Source: Gemmatimonadota bacterium
Lineage (GTDB): Bacteria; Gemmatimonadota; Gemmatimonadetes; Palauibacterales; Palauibacteraceae
DNA: 7,920 nucleotides
Assembly (NCBI GenBank): GCA_029288095.1
Contig: JARFPW010000132.1
Location: forward strand, 1 to 7,920
Direction: 5' to 3'
Every line of letters begins with the position of its first letter. The stretch's first letter is position 1. The notes beneath the pieces were generated by a model that saw only the letters and a list, made by a program, of their open reading frames with translations, did not search any database and had not been told where the DNA came from. This document shows, one piece after another, positions 1-5,977 of this stretch. A program made the translations under genes and the position numbers.

Positions 1-1
1 A

Positions 2-631
2 CGTGCCGATATCCCGGAGGGCGCGCGTCGGATCCACGACATGTTGCCGGAGACGCAGCTCATCGTCGTCTTCCGTGATCCGGTCGCGCGGGCTCTCTCC
101 GCCATCAACCACCTGGTGAACAAGCATCACATTTCGCCACTGCATTCCGTTGACGCTTTGCTGCTGGGAAGGAAGCGTCGCCGTCTTCCGTGGCCGGTGA
201 TCGAGATGGGGATGTACGCGCGGCAGCTGACGCCGTTTCTCGAGCTGTACGGCGAGGAGTCCGTGCTGGCGCTGTTCTATGAAGACGAGATCGTCGCGTC
301 CCCCGAGACCGGACTCAATCGTGTGTGCGATTTTCTGCGTATCCGCAGAGAAATTTCGGTCGAGGACGTCGAACGGCGTCCGAACCGGCCGCGCCGCTCC
401 CGAGTCTGCCTCACCGTCGATCACTACGCTCCGATGCTCTCCCGGTGGACGGATACGCAGAACTGGCGGTTTCGCGAGTATTACCCGCGGTTGAGTCAGT
501 CGGCGAAGCAAGAGCTGTATGCTCTGTATGAGCCGGCCAACGAACGGCTGTTCGAACTACTGGGCCGGCGGCCGGCTTCGGGATGGGGCTACGCCGCTGC
601 GGAGACTGACGAGGCAGCTACCGCTTCTTGA
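2..631 (+). CDS. Sulfotransferase, N-terminus missing (left window edge)
   Basis: Probable cytoplasmic enzyme that moves sulfate from PAPS to a sugar or other acceptor. The reading frame is open from base 2, and similarity to the family begins before the first ATG (base 41), so that ATG is internal and the gene starts outside the window. The visible 209 residues hold the 3'-phosphate-binding element, FRDPVARALS (residues 24-33), with the expected Arg25 and Ser33. Downstream come a YED motif typical of this fold, a following FL pair, and an ending of the type Y-x-P-A-N-x-x-L-x-x-L-L-G, as in heparan-sulfate-type and related bacterial sulfotransferases (PF00685-like). The N-terminal 5'-phosphosulfate-binding loop is not in view. 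Its stop overlaps the stop of the opposing GT2 gene by 14 bases. It is a different subfamily from the sulfotransferase at 1559-2470. Family call is firm; the acceptor is unknown. Confidence 0.88.
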   Translation, partial: RADIPEGARRIHDMLPETQLIVVFRDPVARALSAINHLVNKHHISPLHSVDALLLGRKRRRLPWPVIEMGMYARQLTPFLELYGEESVLALFYEDEIVASPETGLNRVCDFLRIRREISVEDVERRPNRPRRSRVCLTVDHYAPMLSRWTDTQNWRFREYYPRLSQSAKQELYALYEPANERLFELLGRRPASGWGYAAAETDEAATAS

Positions 632-1562
632 GTGAAGCCAGGGCGTCGCGGACGCGGTACATCCAGCGTGGGTAGAGGCGCTGGGAGAAGTTCTCCGGTA
701 TTTCGAGGTCGGGCGGACGGACCCTGAAGAACAGCTCTCGGTAGGCGCGGACCATTGCTGGATCGCGGTCCCTCCACAGCGCCCTGTCGTGTCCGCGCAG
801 AAGGTTCAGCGCCAGGTGTCGCCGGACGGCCAGCCTCTCCTCCTCGGTAAACCGATCAGCGTATTCCTGCAGGTAGCCGAAACGCGTGCCGACGGACCGG
901 AGCTCATGGCCGGCTCGTCGCACAGCGCTGGTAGAGACGATCCGATATCCGAGCAGGGGTTCCGCCACATGGGCGAACGGTCCGCACTCGCGCAGCTCCA
1001 GGAAGAACAGCATGTCTTCGCTGTCCGTAACACCGACCTGAAAGCGTAGCCCTGAGATCGACTCCGCCCGGACAACCGCCGCCGACGGGAGCAGACTGTA
1101 CTCGCAGAGCATCCGGGCGCGGAAATCGGGCACCATGGTGTGGTCCGGCCGGAGCTCCACCTGGTTCTCCCTACCCTCGCCGAACGTGTAGAAGTCCGTG
1201 AACACACAGACCACCTCGGGCTGGTCCGCAACGGCAGCCATCTGTCGCTCGAGTTTGGTCGGTTCCCAGATGTCATCCGCATCGAGGAAGGCGATCCAGT
1301 CGCCAGCGGCGAGATCGATGCCGTGGTTTCTGGCGGCCGACACACCCGCGTTCGCCTGCCGCACGACCTGAACCGGCGGACCGTAGGCCTCTGCCAGTTC
1401 CCAGGACCCGTCCGTCGAACCGTCATCGATGACGATCACCTCGAGCGGGGGGAGCGTCTGGGCGCACACGCTGTCGATCGCGGCCGGCAGGTAGTCCGCG
1501 AGGTTGTAGCTCGGGATGATGACCGTTACGCGGGCTTTCGCGTTGACCACGTCGGCACTCAT
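618..1562 (-). CDS. GT2-family glycosyltransferase
   Basis: Cytoplasmic, nucleotide-sugar-using inverting glycosyltransferase of 314 residues, with a GT-A fold (PF00535) in the N-terminal two thirds. Seen in the sequence: the opening strand VTVIIPSYN (12-20), the nucleotide-binding IDDGSTDGS (45-53), NAGVSAARNHG (71-81), the metal-binding DxD in LDADD (93-97), and an ED pair (182-183) where the catalytic base usually lies. The region after about residue 210 is helical and charged, and ends in a basic tail (LKKR). No membrane segment is evident, so it probably acts at the inner face of the membrane on a lipid-linked glycan. The ATG overlaps the upstream sulfotransferase stop in an ATGA junction; its own ribosome binding site is weak, so translation is probably coupled. 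It is the last gene of the operon. The transferred sugar cannot be inferred. Confidence 0.93.
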   Translation of the reverse strand: MSADVVNAKARVTVIIPSYNLADYLPAAIDSVCAQTLPPLEVIVIDDGSTDGSWELAEAYGPPVQVVRQANAGVSAARNHGIDLAAGDWIAFLDADDIWEPTKLERQMAAVADQPEVVCVFTDFYTFGEGRENQVELRPDHTMVPDFRARMLCEYSLLPSAAVVRAESISGLRFQVGVTDSEDMLFFLELRECGPFAHVAEPLLGYRIVSTSAVRRAGHELRSVGTRFGYLQEYADRFTEEERLAVRRHLALNLLRGHDRALWRDRDPAMVRAYRELFFRVRPPDLEIPENFSQRLYPRWMYRVRDALASLKKR

Positions 1563-2470
1563 CGGCGTACCCGGGCGAGCAACCGTTTACGCACGCGACG
1601 CGCGAACCACGATCCGTCGCGGTACCGATTCCACATCGGCCTCGATCCACCGGCGGCGGACTCGACGAGTTCGTAGCCCAGGGCCTTCATCTGATCGCCG
1701 GCCAGCCAATTGAAGCGCGCGTGTTGTGACTCGCTCCAGTCCGCCCACCGGTTGAGGGGCTGGAAGTCGGCGCCAGGCTCTACCGGCTGCCAATGGACGT
1801 CACCTCCCGTGCGCTTGTAGGAAGAGGATCCCTTCACCGGAATTCTCTGCACCGACTCGAAGTCATACAAGTCCGCGTCCAGGCTCACGGCAGCGAGGAT
1901 ATCCCGGAGCTCGTTGGAATCTGTCAGCAGATCTTCGTATCGCACGATCCTCCAGCCTCGGGTCCGGTCACCCATGGCCGTCCGGAACGCGGCGATCCGG
2001 TCCGCCGCCGTCGCCCAGTTGCGGGTAGCTTCTTCGAAGTCCCAGCCGAAGCTCCGCATGCCCGACTCGACCATCGATCGCCCGTCGCGTACCAGGATCA
2101 GAAGAGATGCGTCATCGAACAGGCGGAAGAACAGGTCCACGTTGCGGACGCTGGGTGTCTTGAGAACCGGGCGGACCCCGCCGACTGACCGTGCGATGAA
2201 CTCACGCAGCCCTCGTCCAATGGACTGAAGCAGGTCGGCCTCCAGGCGGTCCACCTCTTCGGGATCCGCGTGATTCGCCCAATGGCTGCCGACCCATCCG
2301 GAGTATTGTGCGAGCAGCTCCGCGTGATGCACCAGGTGATCCTCCGCCAGGCTATCCGAACCCTGGCAGTGCGGGTGCGCGGCGAGCAGATCACGGAGGA
2401 AGTTCGTTCCGCTGCGCTGGAGCATGCCCAGGACGAAGATCGGCCCACCGCTGCCCGTATTCTCAGCCAT
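1559..2470 (-). CDS. PAPS-dependent sulfotransferase (Sulfotransfer_3-like)
   Basis: Predicted soluble sulfotransferase of 303 residues, close to full family length (PF13469-like). The 5'-phosphosulfate-binding loop is LQRSGTNFL (17-25), directly after the first beta strand (IFVLG). A conserved KTP stands at 104-106. The 3'-phosphate-binding element is LVRDGRSMVES (126-136), with Arg128 and Ser136 at the canonical spacing. A RYEDLL motif lies at 177-182. The C-terminus is strongly basic (RRVRKRLLARVRR, 291-303), which could aid contact with membrane or with an acidic glycan. The start is well supported: the ATG shares its A with the GT4 stop (TAATG), and a GGAGG sits 7 bases upstream. Lying between two glycosyltransferase genes and downstream of an exporter, it probably sulfates the glycan made here. 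A non-sugar acceptor cannot be excluded. Confidence 0.92.
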   Translation of the reverse strand: MAENTGSGGPIFVLGMLQRSGTNFLRDLLAAHPHCQGSDSLAEDHLVHHAELLAQYSGWVGSHWANHADPEEVDRLEADLLQSIGRGLREFIARSVGGVRPVLKTPSVRNVDLFFRLFDDASLLILVRDGRSMVESGMRSFGWDFEEATRNWATAADRIAAFRTAMGDRTRGWRIVRYEDLLTDSNELRDILAAVSLDADLYDFESVQRIPVKGSSSYKRTGGDVHWQPVEPGADFQPLNRWADWSESQHARFNWLAGDQMKALGYELVESAAGGSRPMWNRYRDGSWFARRVRKRLLARVRR

Positions 2471-3822
2471 TATCCGCCCTCCGCCACGGCGCGGACCAGC
2501 TCTACGGTGCGCTGGGCGATGGCCTCGCGTGTGTGTTCGGCGAGCCAGGCCGAGCGGTCAGGGAACGTCGGCCAGGAGCCGTCACGAGTTCGAACCAGCG
2601 CCTCGGTCAGCGCTTCATGGTCACCGCTCGCCAGTACGCATCCAGCCTCCAGGCGCTCGACCAGCGCGCCCACCTCGCCACCGGACCCGTGAACGATGAC
2701 GGGCGGACCGGCAGCCAGGTATTCATAGAGCTTTCCGGGAATGTAGCGGTGCAGGCGACGGCCATTGAGCAGCAACAGAGCGGCGCTCTCGCGCATCATG
2801 CGGGAGGCCTCCGCCTTCGGCACCTGCTCGACGGACTCGATCATCTCCGGAAACGAAAACGCCGCAAGCCGCTCGGCTGAACTCGGGGACTCCTGACCGA
2901 CGAACCGAAACCGGATCCCCTCACGAAGCTCCGGTCGCCGCTCCAGGACCACTTCCAACTCGTCCAGGAACTCGTCCGGGGGAGTGTGATCCCCGAGGTT
3001 GCCGACGAACGAAATCACGGCTGGACTCGTCTGAGCAGTCGTCGCGCCGTAGGCCTCCAATCCCGCCCAATCATTGGGTTCCCAGCCGTTCGGCAGCACG
3101 ACGCAGCGGTCCGCTTCGAGCCGCGGAAACCGGTCGAGCGCGTGGATCCGCTGGCTCTCCGTGGTGAAGATCACCCGTTCGGCGGAAGCCAGGCAGCGTT
3201 TTTCCCACGGGCGGTCCAGCGGTCCGGTTTCCACGAAATCGAACGGACACTCCGTCCATTCGTCTCGATAGTCCAGGATCAGCGGGCAGCCGTACCTGTC
3301 TGACAGCCGTTCGGCTGCCACGAACGTATTGAACGGCGGCCCGGTGGCGAGGATGACGTCCGGCCGCCGATCCTGAAGCGCCCGATCGCCTGCCGTGTAC
3401 AACTCGAGCAGGTCGAGGAACCCACCCTGCAGGGCCGGAAGGAGGCGATCGAAGGGCCGCAGACCGGAGCGATCAGCCCTGTGGACCGTAACCTGCTTCG
3501 GTACGTGGCCGGCGAGGTATTCCCCTGCGGCGGTGACTCGCTGCCGGGTGGGTCCGGCGATGACGGTTACGTTCAGTCCGCCCTTGCCCGCGTAGCGCGC
3601 GAGCGACGCGGGCCGGTACGTGCCGCCCCCCACCTCAGGCGGAAAGCGCGTGGCGAGCAGGCCGAGCCGCAGCGCATCGCCCGGACGAGGCTTCAGCGAT
3701 TCCGACGCGCGGAGGGGAAGCCTGATTTGCACCCACCGCGCCCGTGCCCGGACCGTGTCCACACAACCACGGAGAACAACCCTCAGGGTATCGGGAAGGA
3801 GCCTTCTCACCAGTTCGCGCAT
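2470..3822 (-). CDS. GT4-type (GT-B fold) glycosyltransferase
   Basis: Predicted retaining, nucleotide-sugar-dependent glycosyltransferase of 450 residues with a two-domain GT-B fold. The N-terminal domain opens with LRLGLLATRFPPEVGGG (51-67), the usual acceptor-side glycine-rich loop. LDYRDEW (183-189) matches the D-x-R-D-x-W motif of WcaI-like and related enzymes. The C-terminal donor domain starts at about 268 with ISFVGNLG, and contains the donor-binding signature IPGKLYEYLAAGPPVI (361-376), in which Glu367 is the usual nucleotide-sugar contact. The first 50 residues are basic and unlike the domain; they may be a membrane-associating helix. Start choice: an in-frame ATG at 3990 would overlap the ATPase gene by over 160 bases and encode low-complexity Gly/Arg/Pro sequence, whereas the ATG at 3822 lies 5 bases after the ATPase stop. 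Sugar specificity is unknown. Confidence 0.9.
   Translation of the reverse strand: MRELVRRLLPDTLRVVLRGCVDTVRARARWVQIRLPLRASESLKPRPGDALRLGLLATRFPPEVGGGTYRPASLARYAGKGGLNVTVIAGPTRQRVTAAGEYLAGHVPKQVTVHRADRSGLRPFDRLLPALQGGFLDLLELYTAGDRALQDRRPDVILATGPPFNTFVAAERLSDRYGCPLILDYRDEWTECPFDFVETGPLDRPWEKRCLASAERVIFTTESQRIHALDRFPRLEADRCVVLPNGWEPNDWAGLEAYGATTAQTSPAVISFVGNLGDHTPPDEFLDELEVVLERRPELREGIRFRFVGQESPSSAERLAAFSFPEMIESVEQVPKAEASRMMRESAALLLLNGRRLHRYIPGKLYEYLAAGPPVIVHGSGGEVGALVERLEAGCVLASGDHEALTEALVRTRDGSWPTFPDRSAWLAEHTREAIAQRTVELVRAVAEGG
2478..2482 (-). promoter_or_regulatory. Ribosome binding site for the sulfotransferase
   Basis: GGAGG on the - strand, 7 bases before the ATG at 2470. This is the strongest Shine-Dalgarno-like site among the cluster's junctions, lying in the last codons of the GT4 gene (Ala-Glu-Gly-Gly). 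The sulfotransferase may therefore be translated at a rate less dependent on coupling than its neighbours. Confidence 0.65.
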
Positions 3823-3827
3823 CGGCC

Positions 3828-5069
3828 CTAGTCGGTCGCCCCGGCCCCGGAATCCGCCTTCCTCAACTGGACGCTCGGGTCCAGGTAGGCGATTCCACCG
3901 AAGTCCAGTGACTTCTGCACGTGGATCTCCATGGCGGCCACTCGTCGCACCTCCGACGGGGAGCCCGCGTAGTCGTGGCACTGCACCCACACGGTCTGCG
4001 ATCCGCCGGCCAGGTTCAGCGTGAGCTCAGCGGTCAGTTCGATCACGTCGCCGGCTTGAGCATCTATGGTGGGTTCGTTGAGCCGCCGCGACGTGGTATG
4101 GAACGACTCGTCGCCGGAGGGCATAGCCAGCGACAGACCGAGTGAGAATTCCTGGTAGCGCCGGTCCACCCGCACGCTCGTTCGCACGGTGCATCGTTCG
4201 CCGGAGCGAAACACGCGCTTCGGCACCCCTTCCGCGTCACGGATTTCGAACGACTCGAGGGAGGGACCGGGGGCCTGCTGCGCGTCAGCCGCCTTCTCGT
4301 CGAGAAGTGAATAGTAGGCCTGCTGTGCTTCATCGGTGGAGCCGAGGAATCGAACCGCCCCCTGGTGCAGCACCATCGTGTTCGGGCACAGCCGGGCTAT
4401 GGCCGACATGTTGTGGGACACGAACACGACCGCGACTCCCTGCTCGGACAGCCCCTCCATGTACGAGAAACACTTCTTCTGGAAAGCCATGTCTCCGACC
4501 GAGAGGATCTCGTCCACCAGGAGCACCTGGGGATCCATGTGGGCCGCGACCGAAAAACCGAGCCTCGCCATCATCCCGGAGGAGTACCTTTTGACCGGTG
4601 TATCGAGGAATGCCTCGACCCCCGAGAAATCAACGATCCGGTCGAGCTTCCGACTCACCTCACCCGTCGCCATGCCGAGGATCGCGCCGTTGAGAAAGAT
4701 GTTCTCACGCCCGGTCAGGTCGGGATGAAACCCCGCGGCTACTTCGATGAGCGCCCGCAGGCGGCCTCGGATCTGCACCGACCCGCGATCCGGCCGCATG
4801 ATCCCGGTGAGAATCCTCAGCGTCGTACTCTTCCCGGCTCCGTTGGGCCCGATGATGCCGAGAGCCTCGCCGGCCTCCACGCGGAAGGACACGTCCCGTA
4901 CGGACCAGAAATCGTCGCTTCCCAGCTCATCCCGCTTCACGGCCCGGCCGGTCATCCGCCGCGCGACGGCCGGAATCAGGTCCCGCAGGCTGTCATGAAC
5001 CTCGCCCCGGTGAAACTTCTTCCAGACCTGGTCGGCCACGATGCCCGTGCCGCTGCCTCGCGTCGCCAT
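3828..5069 (-). CDS. Polysaccharide ABC exporter ATPase with Wzt-type C-terminal domain
   Basis: Energises export of a lipid-linked polysaccharide together with the adjacent permease (413 residues). The nucleotide-binding domain spans about 10-255: Walker A GPNGAGKST (74-82), an AAGFHPDLTGREN block (111-123) near the Q-loop, signature YSSGM (162-166), Walker B VLLVDE (182-187) with Glu187, D-loop SVGD (190-193), and switch His219. The N-terminal HDSLRD stretch (25-30) before the first strand is typical of the Wzt/TagH/KpsT group. Residues about 270-400 form a separate beta-rich domain ending GGIAYLDPSVQ, matching the Wzt_C carbohydrate-binding module (PF14524), which in O-antigen exporters recognises the finished chain end. 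The start at 5069 shares one base with the permease stop (TGATG) and has a GGAG 8 bases upstream; the longer frame from 5177 adds only Arg/Val/Pro-rich shadow sequence. A wzt symbol would fit the family but is withheld because the substrate is unknown. Confidence 0.93.
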   Translation of the reverse strand: MATRGSGTGIVADQVWKKFHRGEVHDSLRDLIPAVARRMTGRAVKRDELGSDDFWSVRDVSFRVEAGEALGIIGPNGAGKSTTLRILTGIMRPDRGSVQIRGRLRALIEVAAGFHPDLTGRENIFLNGAILGMATGEVSRKLDRIVDFSGVEAFLDTPVKRYSSGMMARLGFSVAAHMDPQVLLVDEILSVGDMAFQKKCFSYMEGLSEQGVAVVFVSHNMSAIARLCPNTMVLHQGAVRFLGSTDEAQQAYYSLLDEKAADAQQAPGPSLESFEIRDAEGVPKRVFRSGERCTVRTSVRVDRRYQEFSLGLSLAMPSGDESFHTTSRRLNEPTIDAQAGDVIELTAELTLNLAGGSQTVWVQCHDYAGSPSEVRRVAAMEIHVQKSLDFGGIAYLDPSVQLRKADSGAGATD

Positions 5070-5977
5070 CAGATGTACTCCGCGAACAGGAACTCGAGGC
5101 GGTGGAACAGCACGGCCGCGGCGGCCGTGCCAAACACGGCCAGCGCGAACACGTACACGAGGTACCACGGCGACCATGCCAGGATGTCCGCGCCCGTGCC
5201 CGTCACCATGAGGGTCTGCGAAAGATCATGGCCTTCGACGACGGCCAGCCGAAGCCCCTCGAGTATGGGAGCAAGCGGGTTCAGCATCATGAGCTGCGCA
5301 CCGGTTCCGCCGAACATCTCGGGTTCGAAGAACACCGGCGTGAAGAAGATCCCGAATGTCAGGAGCAGGCGCACGATGTACTTGACGTCGCGGAAGAACA
5401 GGTTGGCCGAGCTCAGGAGTAGCGACGAACCCAGCGTGAACAGGAACAGGGCCGCGAGAAGCGGGAATATCCACAGCGCGGCCCACCCGTAGCTCACGCC
5501 CAGAAGAGGCAGGACCGCGAGGACCGCCAACCCGCCAATCGCACTGTCGAAGCACTGCGCCAGTACCGACGCCGTCGGAAGGACCTCACGCGGAAAGTAG
5601 ATCTTGGTAACGAGGTTCCGGTTGGCGATCAGGACACCGGACGAAAACTGGATCGCGCCCACGAAGAACGCCCACGGAATCGACTTGATCGCGAGGCCCG
5701 CGATAATGTCGGTGTCGAGTGTAGTCCCCGACAGGTAGCTCATCGCGTAGCGCACGACGATGCCCGACAGCACGATAAGGATGGGAAGGAAGATCGCCCA
5801 CGCGAATCCCATCACCGCCTGTTTGTAACGAATGCGCACGTCGCGAAGCGCGAGCTGGAATAGCAGATGCCGGTACTCGATGAGGTCACGCCACGTCTCG
5901 GCGAGCGTCGCGAACACGCGAATCCGATTGGCCGAACTCGACCAGACCTGCACTACCACTGGACGGGTGTTACTCAT
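5069..5977 (-). CDS. Polysaccharide ABC exporter permease (ABC-2 type, Wzm-like)
   Basis: Inner-membrane channel subunit of the exporter, 302 residues (PF01061-type). After a cytoplasmic N-terminal region, the LALRDVRIRYKQAVMGFAW stretch (42-60) is the typical interface helix leading into the first membrane segment. I see six hydrophobic segments at about 57-77, 98-117, 135-159, 165-192, 200-217 and 270-291, the normal number for the family. Family signatures include NRNLVTKIYFPREVLP (119-134), RDVKYIV (196-202) and NPLAPILEGLR (233-243). Start: the ATG at 5977 is preferred because GGAG lies 6 bases upstream; an in-frame ATG at 6001 has no such site and would lengthen the overlap with the upstream gene from 8 to 32 bases. 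It is followed at once by its ATPase gene, the usual arrangement for Wzm/Wzt pairs. Confidence 0.93.
   Translation of the reverse strand: MSNTRPVVVQVWSSSANRIRVFATLAETWRDLIEYRHLLFQLALRDVRIRYKQAVMGFAWAIFLPILIVLSGIVVRYAMSYLSGTTLDTDIIAGLAIKSIPWAFFVGAIQFSSGVLIANRNLVTKIYFPREVLPTASVLAQCFDSAIGGLAVLAVLPLLGVSYGWAALWIFPLLAALFLFTLGSSLLLSSANLFFRDVKYIVRLLLTFGIFFTPVFFEPEMFGGTGAQLMMLNPLAPILEGLRLAVVEGHDLSQTLMVTGTGADILAWSPWYLVYVFALAVFGTAAAAVLFHRLEFLFAEYI
5078..5081 (-). promoter_or_regulatory. Ribosome binding site for the exporter ATPase
   Basis: GGAG on the - strand, 8 bases before the ATG at 5069 and inside the last codons of the permease. It supports the TGATG restart and the 413-residue form over the longer in-frame extension. 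Confidence 0.6.
5110..5130. repeat. Perfect 10-bp inverted repeat with 1-base centre
   Basis: GCACGGCCGC and its exact reverse complement flank a single base. The repeat lies inside the 3' end of the permease gene, where it encodes an alanine run (GTAAAAV, residues 283-289), about 40 bases before the ATPase start. It may simply result from GC-rich alanine codons; a structural role in the mRNA is possible but unproven. Confidence 0.5.

Noticed and set aside
563..576. GCCGGC-rich dyad near the end of the + strand sulfotransferase, considered as a terminator
   Set aside because: It is inside coding sequence, has no following T-run, and is the kind of repeat expected from GC-rich codons.
1140..1676. 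178-residue + strand frame across the GT2/sulfotransferase junction
   Set aside because: It is antisense to two genes with clear motifs, has no recognisable domain, and its composition fits a reverse-strand shadow.
3304..3317. Short hairpin (CAGCCG / CGGCTG, 2-base loop) considered as a terminator
   Set aside because: It lies in the middle of the GT4 gene, has a 6-bp stem and no T-run on either strand.
3823..3990. Upstream in-frame extension of the GT4 gene to an ATG at 3990
   Set aside because: It would overlap the ATPase coding sequence by over 160 bases and adds Gly/Arg/Pro-rich residues unlike the family; the ATG at 3822 follows the ATPase stop directly.
5070..5177. Upstream in-frame extension of the ATPase gene to a start at 5177
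   Set aside because: The added 36 residues are Arg/Val/Pro-rich shadow of the permease gene, while the ATG at 5069 has a ribosome binding site and a TGATG junction.
4365..5492. 375-residue open frame on the + strand, opposite the exporter genes
   Set aside because: It crosses the junction of two well-supported genes and its translation is low-complexity and His/Arg/Pro-rich with no domain pattern.
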